This document shows positions 45,200-57,154 of a stretch of DNA of 64,000 nucleotides, piece by piece. The notes under the pieces are model-generated. The model saw only the letters and a list, made by a program, of their open reading frames with translations, made no database searches and was not told where the DNA came from. This DNA is from Dugong dugon. Taxonomy: Eukaryota; Chordata; Mammalia; Sirenia; Dugongidae. The DNA lies in the NCBI GenBank assembly GCA_030035585.1, contig CM057476.1, positions 24,350,501 to 24,414,500 on the forward strand. Reading direction: 5' to 3'. The translations under genes were made by a program, and so were the position numbers. Positions within the stretch are counted from its first letter, which is position 1; each line of letters starts with the position of its first letter.

Positions 45200-47129
45200 G
45201 TAAATGTTTTGATGTTGTCTGCTGTCTTCAGGACATTCAGTAGTTATTTTTCTCATTTATTGATTGTAGATTTGTTTGTTTCGTCCCTTTTTTAAAAAAA
45301 ATTTGACTATGTCTGAGCAGGCGGACTGTGTGTTCTTTGTTGTCTGCTCGTCTGTGGGCACAATACTTTTCGCCTCCCTCTCCAATTGGCAGGGTCAGTC
45401 ACCCAGAATTGGTACGGTAGGGCAGGTCTAGCTGAAGAGGAGTCACTGGGATAGGCTGTTTGTGGCACTCACTACAGCCACCAGAGCGGGTCGGCAGTCA
45501 GTTCAGGGCAGGTTCCAGTAGGCCATGCCTGTGCTGCTTGGTGGTGTGATGTTAAGGACACGGTGCAGGTAGACAGGATGCAGTGGGGAGACTGCTATGT
45601 GTGGAGCTAAGATGGATATGGGAAAGGGGAGAGAGGAACAGGAGCCAAAAAGACACAAACAAACAAAAAGGAATGCTAGGGGAGCCTGCCGCTGCAGTGG
45701 AGAGATGAGAGAATATGAAATTGAGAAAGACAGAAAGGGGAAGAGGAAGACAAGAATGAATAAATAAAAATTGGAAAGGTTAAAGAACCGCAAAGTTCCC
45801 AGGGATCCCACTGGTGCAGCTACGAGGTCTGGGGAAGTTTCCCCCAGGTGCTGCAGTGCAGCCTGGCTAGAAGGCTTAGACGTATACAATGCCAGGTATT
45901 CAGGGAACAGAAAGAGAAGGAAGATACAGAGAGATGAGAAACTGAGCAATGAAGAAAGACTAAAAGGGAAAAAGAGGGAAAACAAAACAAAACAAATTAA
46001 AAAACAAACAAACAAGAAAGGCCCCCCAAAAAACAGAAAAAAAACAAAAAATAACCAGTGAAAAAAGAAATGCCCTCAGGAATTCCTCTGCACGTCTGTG
46101 CAAGCCGAGTGGGAAGTCTCGTTGCCACGCAGCACTGCCTGGCCAGAAAGGGCTTCTAACTGAAGAAAAGGAATAGAAAACAAACAATTCAAAAGAAATG
46201 AACAAAAGACCCGGGATCCCACCAGCATGGCAGCCCAGACCGTGCAGCAGCTCCACACTCGAACAGAACTCCACAGCCCCTCAGGAAGAAACAAAGATGG
46301 TACACAGAGCCAGGTAGTTGAGCAAAAGAAGGGGGAGGTGGCGAGAGGTAAGGAAGAAATCAAAAGAAGCAGGAAAAAACCCAACACTAGCAGCCAACAA
46401 ATGGCACTCAGAGAGCCAGCTAGTGCGGGCTGGTGTTTCTCGGAGAAGAGACTGTGTCCACAGAAAGCAGATGGGGCCGAGTGTGGGTGAAGAAGGGTAG
46501 GGAGTGGGAAAGCATATATCACAAATTACCGGAGCTCTGTAGCCCCTCAGGAAGAAGGAAAGATGGCGCACGGAGCCAGGTGTTTGAGCGAAAGGAGGGG
46601 AAGTGGTGAGAGGGAAGGAAGAAATCAGAAGAAGCGGAAAAAAGCAACACCAACAGCTAACAAATGGCACTCAGAGAGCCGGCCCGTTCAGGTGTGTGGA
46701 ATCCAAGCAGCTGGTGTTTCCCAGTCAAGAGATTGTGGCCGTGGGAAGTAGAGGAAGCCGAGTCGGGGTGAAGAAGGGTGGGGGGTGGGAAAGCGTATAT
46801 CTCAAATTACCAGTTGTTTTGTCTCCCGCTGGATGCTCCGTGAGTCTGGTTTCTCATACCCCCCGTTTTCTGGTCTTCGATAGGAGTCTAAGATGGCAAA
46901 TCTGCACTGCGTTTGCTGGTAGGGGACCTCTGCATGAATCTCTCCTTGCTCTCCATTCTCTTTCAGTTTTCTCACTCCATTTGGTGCTTGGCTGAGTTCT
47001 TTATCTCTTCATTTGATGTTTTAGGGTTTCAGGATTGTTGTATTCTCTGTTCAGCTTAGTTTTTCGGATCTTTGCTGTGGAGGGATGGCTTGGTGCTTCT
47101 GCCTAGAGCGCCTTTTTTTTATACTATCC
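45200..47129 (-). promoter_or_regulatory. L1 5' UTR with tandem units of about 270 bp
   Basis: The region upstream of ORF1 in L1 sense is GC-richer and, on the plus strand, purine-rich. Two clear tandem units lie at about 46262-46520 and 46530-46812. Repeated landmarks are cccctcaggaagaa (46277, 46543), atggcactcagagagcc (46401, 46664) and gggaaagc.tatat (46506, 46787), giving spacings of about 263-281. Weaker earlier copies may lie at 45797 and 46070 (gcctggc.agaa landmark near 45865 and 46137). Repeated 5' UTR monomers act as promoters in rodent L1s; that they do so here is inference. Long frames on both strands here follow from the biased composition. Confidence 0.75.
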
Positions 47130-48115
47130 TTAAATCTTTTTTATATTTGAATTTTTGATCAGTCTGGACTTTACTGTTGTATGAGGAGGATTCATCTTCA
47201 TTTTATTCATCTTTTCCTCAATGATAACACAATTTCACCTTTAGCATACTCTAAATTCTCAAACGTATTTGTGTTATCCCTGGACTCTTCTCCTATATTT
47301 CATTGACGTGTCTGCCTATTCTTACATCATAACCGTGCTTGTAATCATTGTAGCGTTATAAACTATATGACTATAATATCTGAGTTGGGCTAGTTATCAT
47401 CTTTTATAGTATCTTCTCAGTTTTATTTAAATTTTTTTTTTTTTTGCTAACTCTAGAATTAAGTTGCCCAATTAAAAGAAGTTCCGTGAGTATTTTGTTG
47501 CAACTGAATTGTACCTTTAAGACAACAAACTTATAGATCAAGTAATTGACACCTTTATGGCCTTGAGTGTTTCTGTCCAAAATAGGATAGACCATTACAT
47601 TTATTTAGTACTTCTCAGTAATTTAGAAAGATTTCATCATATAGATCTTGCATGTTTCTTGATAGCTTTATTTTTAGGTCATTCATCTTTTGTTGGTCCT
47701 TTAAATGGAATAATTTTCTCCTGTGTATCTTCTTAGTAGTTGTTGCTTACATATTTGAAGACCATTTATTTTTTATATTAATTTTATTTACTTTTTAAAA
47801 ATAGTTTTTCAGTTAATTTCCTTGTATTTTCCATGGATTCAATCAAATTGTTTGCAAATAGAATTTTACTTCCTCCTTCCCAACTTTTGTAGTTTTATTT
47901 TGTTCTTATCTAATTTCATGAACTGTTACTTTTAGAGCAATGCAAAATAATGGTCATAGTGGATATGTTTTTGTCTTTTTCCTGACTTTGGTGGGAATAC
48001 TTCTAGAGTTTCCTTGTTAAGCATGATTCTTATGTTCTGGTTGAGCTCTATATCAGTGCTTGTATCTCTATGTTGTTTTGTTAAGGGAGTAACTATGTCC
48101 TTTTAATTTATTAAG
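47130..48115 (-). mobile_element. Second old L1, piece right of the young L1
   Basis: Antisense old L1 ORF2 remnant (ttttgatcagtctggacttt ... ttaagcatgattcttatgtt). It continues the element of 38576-38786 across the target site of the young L1. Confidence 0.7.
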
Positions 48116-48262
48116 AGGTTTTTTTTGTTTTTGTTTTTTTTAATGCAAGCCTCCACCCTTTTGTATTTATCACGTTATTGGTATCTTTATTTCTGTGTCA
48201 GCTTGCTTATTTATGTATTTCAGTTTCATGTCCATGGGTACTTTAGACATTTGTTTAACGAT

Positions 48263-48653
48263 GGTCATGTGCTACATAATGTCCATTCGGGCAACATCCA
48301 ACCACATCTATGTCCGTGGTCACATAAAGTTATAATAGAGTTCATAAATCCTGATTGGAGAATGGGACATAGTGAACGTAACACTTAAAAAATACTTCTA
48401 AATTACACAGTGTTTTCATGAGCATCACAAAGTAGTGCATGTGTTCATTATTATGAACCGTTTTAAGCATTTAACGCACATTTTAACATAATAGGCTTTA
48501 TGGCAGTCTGTTCTTAAGTATGAGATGTCTGTAAGTCAGACATTCGTAACCTGGGGAATGCCTGTATATATAATAATGGTGTTCGCACAACGTCCAAATC
48601 ACATAATGCCCTATTTCACAGAACTTATTGTGGACATTAAGTGACACATGACT
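48263..48653 (+). mobile_element. DNA transposon, non-autonomous, with terminal inverted repeats
   Basis: 391 bases. Left end ggtcatgtgctacataatgt and right end, on the opposite strand, agtcatgtgtcacttaatgt match as imperfect terminal inverted repeats of about 22 bases. No transposase remnant. The inner sequence (ccgtggtcacataaagttat) recalls a mammalian MER/Tigger-type family; the assignment is tentative. Confidence 0.75.
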
Positions 48654-49096
48654 GTATTCTCTTTACAGTGGTCTGTTTGAAAATGACACTTAAAAAAAAA
48701 AATAAAGGATATTACAGAAATTGGAAAGCAGATAAAATTTTGTTTCCATTGGAAATAGATTGATGGATTCATAAAATCACCAGTATAGTGTGAATCAGAA
48801 TGTTTCTGCATCATGTTAAAAATTTTCAGAATTATGACATGAGTTGTAAATATTCTATTTTAATTCCTACATTGGCTTTTTAAGCTAAACCTGTTAATAA
48901 AGCTATTCTAGGGGTTATAATACGTATCCTTATCAGTCTACTGCAAGTTAATATAGTACCACTTCATGTAATAGGTAAGAGCCTTGCAACACTATAATTC
49001 CATTTACTGCCCGTCTTTTGTGATAATGTTTTCATATAGATTGCATCATACATTATAAACTCCACAATATAGTTTTTTAATATTTGCTTTAAACAG
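48654..49096. other. No gene or recognised repeat
   Basis: AT-rich interval between a DNA transposon and a solo LTR. Confidence 0.5.
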
Positions 49097-49609
49097 TGTC
49101 TTAGTCATCTAGTGCTGCTGTAACAGAAATACCACAAGTGGATGGCTTTAAACAAAAAGAAATTTATTTTCTCACAGTCCAGTAGGCTACAAGTCCAAAT
49201 TCAGGGTGTCAGCTCCAGAGGAAGGCTTTCTTTCTTTGTTGGCTCTGGAGGAAGATCCTTGTCATCAGTCTTCCCTTGGTATGGGAACATCTCAGTGCAG
49301 GAACTTCAGGTCCAAAAGATGTGCTGTGCTCCCAGTGCTGCTTTCTTGGTGGTATGAGGTCCCCACTCTTTGCCTGCTTCCCTTTCCTTTTATCTCTTGT
49401 AAGATAAAAGGTGGTGCAGGCTACACTCCAGGGAAACTCCCTTTACATTGGATCAGGCATGTGACCTTAGTACGGGTGCTACAATCCCACCCCAGTCCTC
49501 TCTAACATAAAGTTACAGTCATGAAATGGAGGACAAGCACACAGTACTGGGAATCATGGCATAATGAAGTTAACACATATTTTGGGAGGACACAGTTCAA
49601 TCCATGACA
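49097..49609 (-). mobile_element. MaLR-like solo LTR, subtype B
   Basis: Same middle section as the copy at 14061 (ataaaaggtggtgcaggc). TG...CA ends on the minus strand. Flanks aacag and aagaa do not form a clean duplication, so one edge may be eroded. Confidence 0.9.
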
Positions 49610-51084
49610 AAGAACCAGACTTAAACTTGTCATTTTTCTCTCTGTAAGCACTGAAGTGTACTCAAGAAAGTTCATCCCACACCACAGTCCTTATAGTTAT
49701 CATTACTGTCATAATAGTGAAGTGCAGCAGTCACTTGAGACCCCAAGGCACTTCTTCAGTTCACACTTTATCATGATCAACCAGCCACAGGTGATAGTTT
49801 GATTAATTGTGATGCCACCGCATGCCATGGGTTATAGTATCCCATTGGCAAGGAGCTCAGAATCCCATCAAACCCAAGGGCACAACGAAACCAATCCTCA
49901 GATCTCATCTTTAAGGGTCTATTTCCTGTGGCAACCACACTCTTTAACATTTCTGTATCAGTTTGGTTCCAATCAGGAGGCAGATACCACACAGTTAGGG
50001 GAAGTTTACTATAAAGAATTATTAAGCTATGATAAACATGTACCTATAAGATGTAAAAGAACTCTCTAGGGTACCTTAGAGCTTAAGAAGAGTACTCAAG
50101 AAAGGACAAACTTGAACAGGTGCCCCTTCCCCAAGGCTGTAGACCTTGTTGAGAGGGATAGGTGTAGCCTCTTGGATGGCAGAGAAGTTTGCTGGTTTTC
50201 CTCGGCCAGAACTGGTATGCAGTTGCTAGGAAAGCATGGAGGAACTCTCTGGGACACAGGCAAGCCTCAGCTGGTGACCAGTCACACGAGAGTGCAGAGA
50301 AAGTGGGAGGTACTGTATAGATAGGAGGCCTAAAGTACACCATGCCCATGTTGGTAGGGCTGTGGCATCAAAAGGGCTGCTGGAAACAAATCTCCAGAGG
50401 AAGGAGCGTGCAGAGGCAGTTGGGGTGCCAGTGTAGGTGGGAGGCCTGGAGCATGCAGTGTCTGTGTTGAGGGCTGAAGGGAGGTTATCACCAGGTTGAG
50501 TTGAGGCTGTGAGGTTGCTGAGAGATTGCACAGTCCGAGCATGTGGCTGTGGTAGACAGCCACCAGATGTCCTCACACCCATACCACTGATCCCCTGTAG
50601 AGCAGCCAGAAAAAATCAGGATGGTCTTCCAGTGTTCTCTACCGAAACAATATCAGGCACACTCTGAAGGAGAATTCCATCCATTATCGCAGGTATTGAA
50701 GGGTGAATTTGGCACTAAGAAGCAATACATTGATAACTGGCACACCCATCCTTTAACACCTCACGCCGGTAAGAATGTGACTTAACTGCTTGTGTTCTAG
50801 CTGCCCTGCTCTGTGTTCTCATACAAAAAGCCATATACATGCAATTCTTACCTACTCCAATTCCATTCTTTCAAAGTGTGACTCCTTTACATTTTCTGTC
50901 TGCTTTTGGTTGTTCTTTGCCTTCAGATAGTAGTTTTTGTTTTTTTTTTGTATTTTGTTCAGTGTTTATAGTGTTTGTCTTTGGGAAGGTTAGTTCTGTA
51001 TCAGCTACTCTGCCTTTACTGGAAGTGGAACCTCCATTTTTGGCATGGAAAGAGAAATTTAAAGCTGTGAAAGATATATTTGAA
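49610..51084. other. Mostly unannotated; possible old repeat at about 49950-50330
   Basis: The stretch aatcaggaggcagataccac and later aaactctctgggacacaggc-like wording suggests an old interspersed repeat that I cannot name. Frames of up to 118 codons on the minus strand (50226-50582) lack recognisable similarity. Confidence 0.4.
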
Positions 51085-51310
51085 TAATTGTATCTAACAT
51101 TTATTGAACATTTATCATGTATCAAATGAAATGTTATCTTATTTCAACTCTAATCCTGGTTAGTTATTTTCCCTATTAGTGTTTACAGATGAGGATATTG
51201 AAGCTCAGAGAGATCCTTATTTTACTAAGATCATATGACAGAGCTAGTAGTTGAATACATATGTGTCCCATTTCACAGTCTGTGTCCTATACTTACAGAT
51301 ATAAGAATAA
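51085..51310 (-). repeat. MIR-type fragment
   Basis: Contains the antisense MIR pattern: gatgaggatattgaagctca, then gatcatatgacagagctag. Diverged. Confidence 0.65.
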
Positions 51311-51907
51311 GCACAACTTTATTTATATTTTAGTGTAAGAAGTAAAAAAAAGTCCTGTAATTGTTCTGACTTGTCCATTAGTATTGCAGTTGCTTAAGTG
51401 CAGAAATGATGTGCTATCTCATTTTTGTGACTAATTCATATGGTATGTGGGACATAGTAGATACTCACTAGGTGTCTGCGGAATTGAATCTCTTTCAATT
51501 AAAAAAGCCATACGAGTATTTGTAGTATAGTATTATGGAGTTGTTACATTAGGCTTTAATTAATACTCAGGGTGTGAGAAAATTCATTGTTATATTCATG
51601 GCACCTGCAAAGACTCCATTTTGTAGTATTTTACATCCTCTTTGTTGGAAATTTTATGGAGTATAGATAATCAGGTTATTTAAATAAAATTATTTATAAA
51701 AGGAAAAATGCGGCTCTGTTAGCTAATTTGAAATATTTTTTCCTTTCTCTGGAGTGGTCCTACTTTTAATCTATTTAAAAGGATATGAAGGTACTTCTGC
51801 CTGAAAGATTTATATTAGAGAATAACTAATACAGACAAAACTTTGGACTTAACAAAATATAATACAGTACCAGCACATTTTAGCTGTAGAACATTTGAAA
51901 GATACAT
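51311..51907. other. No gene or recognised repeat
   Basis: AT-rich interval without similarity that I recognise. Confidence 0.5.
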
Positions 51908-52083
51908 TGTTGTCGTTGTTGTTAGGTGCTGTTGATTCAGCGAACAGAACACTACCCAGTCCTGGGCCATCTTCACAGTCATTGCTATGTTTGAGCCCAT
52001 TGTTGCAGCCACAGTGTCAGTCCATCTTGTTGACGGTCTTCCTCTTTTTTGCTGACCCTTGACTTTACCAAGCATGATGTACT
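51908..52083 (-). mobile_element. RTE LINE 3'-end fragment
   Basis: 176 bases of RTE 3' end starting ttgttgttgttaggtgctg. The minus strand reads MLGKVKGQQKRGRPSTRWTD, the C-terminal block seen at 5485 of the + copy. Strongly 5'-truncated. Confidence 0.92.
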
Positions 52084-52099
52084 GATAAACTTCATACTT

Positions 52100-52198
52100 T
52101 TTTGAGGTAAAGAACGTTTTCTTTGTTAATTTGCATTTCTTTGATTTCTGGTGAGGGTGACATTTTGCATATATTTATTGGCCACTTAGTAATTTATT
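52100..52198 (-). mobile_element. Old L1 remnant at the insertion site of the 5.8-kb L1
   Basis: Short antisense L1-type piece (gtgagggtgacattttgcat, attggccacttag). It holds the left target site acttagtaatttatt at 52184-52198. Confidence 0.6.
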
Positions 52199-53188
52199 TA
52201 TTTTTATTGTGATTTAGGTGAAAGTTTACATAGCAGATTAGTTTCTCATTAAACAGTTAATGTACAAATTGTTTTGTGACATTGATTGCCAACCCCAAGA
52301 TGTGTCAGTGCTCTCCCCTTCTCCGCTCCAGGTTCTTTGTTTCCATTCGTCCAGTTTTCCTGTCTCTTCCTGCCTTCTCATCTTTGCTTTTGGGCTGCTA
52401 TGCCCATTAGTCTCACATACATGATTGAACTATGAAGCACGAACTTCACATGTGTTATCATTGGCCCCATAGAGCTGTCTAATCTTTGACTAAAGGGTGA
52501 ACTTCAGGAGTGACTTCAGTACTGAGTTAAAAGGGTATCTGGGCACCATACTCTTGGGGTTTCTCCAGTCTCTGACCAGAAAGCCTGGTCTTTTTTTTGT
52601 GTGTGTGTGAGTTTGAATTTTGTTCTTTTTCTCCTTCTCTGTCCGGAACCCTCTATTGTGATTTCTCCCAGAGCATTTGGTGGTGGTAACTAGATACCAT
52701 CTGTTGTTCTGGGCTCAGTCTGGTGGTGGAGGTTGTGGTAGTTGTAGTCCATTAGTCCTTTGGACTAATATTTCCCTTGTGTCTTTGGACTTCTTCATTC
52801 TCTCTTTTTCCAGCCAGGATTGGACCAGTAGATGTATCTTGGATAGCTGCTTGCAGGCTTTTAAGACCCCAGTCGCTATGTATCATAGTCAGATGTAGAA
52901 CATTTTCTTTATAGACTGTGTTAAATGCAAATTGAGCTAGATGTCCCCCGAGACCATGGTCCCCAGCCCTTAGCCCAGCAGCTCGGTCCCTCAGGGCATT
53001 TGGATGTGTCTGTTAAGCATCTGTGACTTTGCCTTGGTCAAGTTGTGCTGGCTTCCCCAGTATTATATACTGTCTTACCCTTCACCAAAGTTACCACTTA
53101 TCTACTATCTAGTTAGTGTCTCCCCCCCACCCCCTTTCATAGCCATCAAAGATCATTTCTTTCTGTGTGGAAACCTTTTCATGAGTTT

Positions 53189-56100
53189 TTATAATAGTGG
53201 TCTCATACAGTATTTGTCCTTTTGTGACTGACTTATTTCACTCAGCATAATGCCCTATGGATTCATCCGTGTTGTGAGATGGGTTTCACAGATTAATCAT
53301 TGTTCTCTATCGTTGTGTAGTATTCCATTGTGTGAATGTACCATAGTTTGTTTATCCATTTATCTGTTGATTGGCACTTAGGTTGTTTCCATATTTTTGC
53401 TATTGTGAATAATACTGCAGTGAACATGGGTGTGCATATGTCTCCTCATGTGATGGCTCTTATTTCTCTAGGATGTATTCCTAGGAGTGGGATTACTGGA
53501 TTGTATGGTATTTCTATTTCTGGCTTTTTAAGGAAGCACCATATTGTTTTCCAAAATGGTTGTTCCATTTTGCATTCCCACCAGCAGTGCATAAGAGTTC
53601 CAATCTCCTTGCAGCCTCGCCAGTATTTGTTATTTTCTGTTTTTGATTTGTGCCAGTAATGTTGGGTGAGATGGTATCTCATTGTAGTTTTGAGTTGCAT
53701 TTCTCTAGTGGCTAGTGATAGTGAACATTTCCTCATGTGCCTATTAGCTTCCTGAAAGTCTTCTTCGGTGAGGTGTCTGTTCATATCCTTTGCTCATTTA
53801 TTAATTGGATTATTTGTCTTTTTATTGTAGAGGTGTTGGATGTTCCTATAGATTTTAGAGATTAAACGTAGAGATTAGACATTTGTCATAGCCAAAAAAT
53901 TTTTCCCAGTCTGTGGGTTCTCTTTTTACTCTTTTAGTGAAGTCTTTTGATGAGCGTAAGTGTTTAATTTTTAGGAGATCCCATTTATTTAGCTTATCTT
54001 CTAGTGTTTGTATATTGCTAGTTATGGTTGTATCTTATTCATGCTGTATATTAGGACCCCAAGCATTGACCCTATTTTTTCTTCCATGATCTTTATAGTT
54101 TTTGCTTTTATATTTAGGTCTTTAATCCATTTTGAATTAGTTTTTGTGTATGGTGTGAGGTATTGATCCTCTTTCATTTTTTTTTTGCAGATGGACATCC
54201 AGTTTTGCCAGCCCTATTTGTTAAAAAGACTGTCTTTTCCCCATGTAATGGACTTTGAGCATTTGTCAAAGATTAGGTGACTGCAGGTGGATGAATTTAC
54301 ATCTGGATTCTTGATTCTGTTCCATTGGTCAGTATGTCTGTTGTTGTACCAGTACCAGGCTGTTTGGACTACCGTAGCTGTATAATAGGTTCCAAGATCA
54401 GGTAGTATGAACTTTCCTTCTTTGTTCTTCTTTTTCAATAATACTTTACTTATCTGGGGCCTCTTTCCTTTCCATATAAAGTTAATCATTAGTTTTTCCA
54501 TCTCGTTGATGAATGGTATTTGGATTGAGATTGCATTGTATTTGTAGATTGCTTTGGGTGGAATTGACATTTTCAGAATTTTGAGTCTCCCTATCCATGA
54601 GCATGGTGTGTTTTTCCATTTATGGAGATCTCTTCTGGTTTCTTGCAGTGGTGTTTTGTAGTTTTCTTTGTGTAGGTCTTTTACATCCTTTGTTAGATTT
54701 ATTCATAAGTTTTTTTTTTTTTTTTAGGGGCTATTATAAATGGTAGCTCTGGTGGTGCAGTGGTTAAGAGTTCGGCTGCTAACCCAAAGGTCGGCAGTTT
54801 GAATCTACCATCCACTCCTTGGAAACCCTATGGAGCAATTCTATTCTGTCCCATAGGGTTGCTATGAGTTGAAATCGACTTGACGGCAATGGGTTCAGGT
54901 AATTGTAAATGGTATTGCTTTCCTGATTTCCTTTTTTTAGTCTTTATTGGTATATAGGAATCCAACTGATTTTTGTATATTTGTTTTGTATCCTGCTACT
55001 GTGCTGAATTTTTCTATTAGTTCAGTATTTTTCTTGTGGAGTCTTTAGGGTTCTCTGTGTATAGTATCATATCATCTATGAATAGAGATAGCTTTACTTC
55101 TTCCTTACCAATTTGGATGCCCTTTTTTTTTTTCTTGCCTTGTTGCTCTAGCTAGGACTTACAGCACAATGTTAAATAGGAGTGATCATAAAGGGCATTC
55201 TTGTCTTGTTCCTGTTCTCAAGAGGAGTGTTTTCAGCCTCTGTCTGTTGAGAATGATGTTGGCTGTTGGGTTCTTATATATGCCCTTTATTTTGTTGAGG
55301 AATTTCCCTTCTATTGCTGTCTTATTGAGAGCTGTTATCAGGAATGGGTGTTGTACTTTATCAAATGCCTTTTCTGCATTGATTGAGATGATCAGGTGAT
55401 TCTTTTATTTATGTGGTGGATTACATTGATTGATTTTCTAATGTTGAACCATCCTTGCATACCTGGTATGAATATCACTTTGTTGTGGTGTATTTTTTTT
55501 TTTTTTAATATAGTGCTGAATTCTGTCGACTAGAATTTTGTTGAGAATTTTTGCATCTATATTCATGAGAGATATTGGTCTGTAATTTTATTTTTTTGAG
55601 GTCTTTGCCTGATTTTGGTATCAGGGTTATGCTGGCTTCATAGAATGAATTTGGAAGTATCCCTTCCTTTTGTGTGTTCTGAAATAGTTTGAATAGTAGT
55701 GGTGCCAGCCCTTCTCTGAATGTTTGGTAGAATTCTCCAGTGAAGCCATCTGGGCCAGGAATTTTTTTGTTGTTGTTGGGAGTTTTTTCATTACCTCTTC
55801 AATCTCTTCTCTTGTTCTGGGTCTGTTCGATTTTCTACCTGCGTTTGTATTAGTTTAGGTAGGTAGCATGTTTCTAGAAATTCATCAATTTCCTCGAGGT
55901 TTTCAGATTTGTTGGAGTACAGTTTTTCATAGTACTTTGTTATAATCTTTTTTATTTCAGTTTGGTGTGTTGTAGTTTCCCCCATTCCATTTCTTATTTG
56001 GGTTATTTGCTTCCTTTCCTGGTATTCTTTTGTCAGTTTGGCCAGTGGTTTGTTGGTTTTGTTGATCCTTTCAAAGAACCAACTTTTGGTTTTGTTGATT

Positions 56101-57154
56101 CTTTCTATTGTTTTTCTGTTCTCTATTTCATTTATTTCTGCTCTGATCTTTATTATTTCCTTTCTTCTGGTAGCTATGGGCTTCTCTTGCTGTTCTCTTT
56201 CTATTTGTTCAAGTTGTAGAGCTAACATTTTGATTTTGTCCCTTTCGTACTTTTTGGTATGTACACCTATTTGCTATAAATTGACCTCTGAGCAATGCCT
56301 TAGCTGTGTCTCACTGGTTTTGGTATGATGCATTTTCATTCTCATTTGATCTTCAGAGATTTTTTTATTCCATCTTTGATTTCTTCTATTAGCCAATGAT
56401 TTTTAAGCAAGGTGTTACTCAGTTTCCATGTATTTGATTTTTCCCGTTGTTCTTCCTGTTATTAATTTCTACTTCGATGGCTTTGTGATCAGAGAAGATG
56501 CTTTGTATTATCGCATTGTTTTGGATTTTGCTGAGGGTTGGTTTGTGGCCTCAGATGTGGTCTGTTGTGGAGAACATTCCATGTGCGTTATAAAAGAATG
56601 TATACTTTGTGGTTGTTGGGTAGAGGCTTCTGTATATGTCTATGAGGTCTAGTTGGTTTATTGCGGCCTTAAGATCTTCTTTATCTTTGCTGAATTTCTT
56701 TCTAGATGTTCTGTCCTTTACCAAGAGTGGTGTATTGAAGTCTCCTACTATTACTGTGGAATTGTCAGTTTCTCTTTTCAGTGCTGTTAGTATGTTTTAT
56801 GTATTTTGGAGCTCTGTTGTGTGCATAAATATTTATTATGGTTGTGTCATCATGGTGGACTGTCCCTTTAATCATTATATAATGTCTTTCATTGTCTTCT
56901 ATGGTGATTTTGCCTTAAAGTCTATTTTATCTGAGATTAATATTGCCACTCCTGCTCTTTTTGTTTGCTTGATACATTTTTTTTCCCATCCTTTAACTTT
57001 TAATATATTTATTTCTTTGTGTCTAAGGTGTGTCTCTTGTAGACAGCATATTGATGGGTCATTTTTTTTATCCACTGTCTCACTCTGTATCTCTTTACAG
57101 GTGCATTTAAGCCATTTACATTCCATGTGATGTATTGATAGTGTTTGTTGTCAT
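53189..57154 (-). pseudogene. L1 ORF2 of the 5.8-kb copy, decayed and SINE-interrupted
   Basis: Removing the AfroSINE leaves 3810 bases, matching the ORF2 span of the long copy within two bases. Pieces from N to C terminus: RAGVAILISDKIDFKAKS (57126-56899), the endonuclease-RT linker KLTKEYQERKQITQIRNGMG (56228-55791), RT region 55400-54950, then [14 protein letters not shown] (54570-54214), and [20 protein letters not shown] with [13 protein letters not shown] (53784-53446). Many stops and frameshifts make it older than the copies at 10942 and 38787. Confidence 0.9.
54746..54901 (+). repeat. AfroSINE inserted in L1 ORF2
   Basis: Target-site duplication attataaatggta (54733-54745) and attgtaaatggta (54902-54914), one mismatch. 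Head gctctggtggtgcagtggtt, tail gacggcaatgggttcagg. It lies antisense to the L1 and postdates it. Confidence 0.94.

Larger units (their letters stand above)
38787..47129 (-). mobile_element. Near-full-length young L1 (about 8.3 kb)
   Basis: Minus-strand L1 with a complete order: 5' UTR (47129 down to about 45200), ORF1 (45172 to about 44090), ORF2 (43766-39955), 3' UTR (39954-38787) and poly(A). Target-site duplication ttaaatctttttt lies at 38777-38789 and 47130-47142 (AT-rich, so the exact edge is uncertain). The length exceeds the usual 6-7 kb of mammalian L1s because the 3' UTR is about 1.17 kb and the 5' UTR nearly 2 kb with tandem units. ORF1 and ORF2 both have stops or frameshifts, so the copy is not competent as it stands, but divergence is low. 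The copy at 10942-13778 is of the same subfamily. Confidence 0.93.

Noticed and set aside
45503..46995. Several frames of 87-170 codons on both strands upstream of L1 ORF1 (for example 45503-46015 minus, 46076-46522 minus, 46603-46995 plus), which might be extra L1 proteins such as an antisense ORF0.
   Set aside because: The region has strong purine/pyrimidine strand bias, which by itself removes stops. The frames overlap one another, have low-complexity composition and are not preserved between the tandem units.
50226..50582. 118-codon minus-strand frame and its overlapping partners near 50083-50563.
   Set aside because: Mutually overlapping frames in a GC-richer patch, without any recognisable domain.
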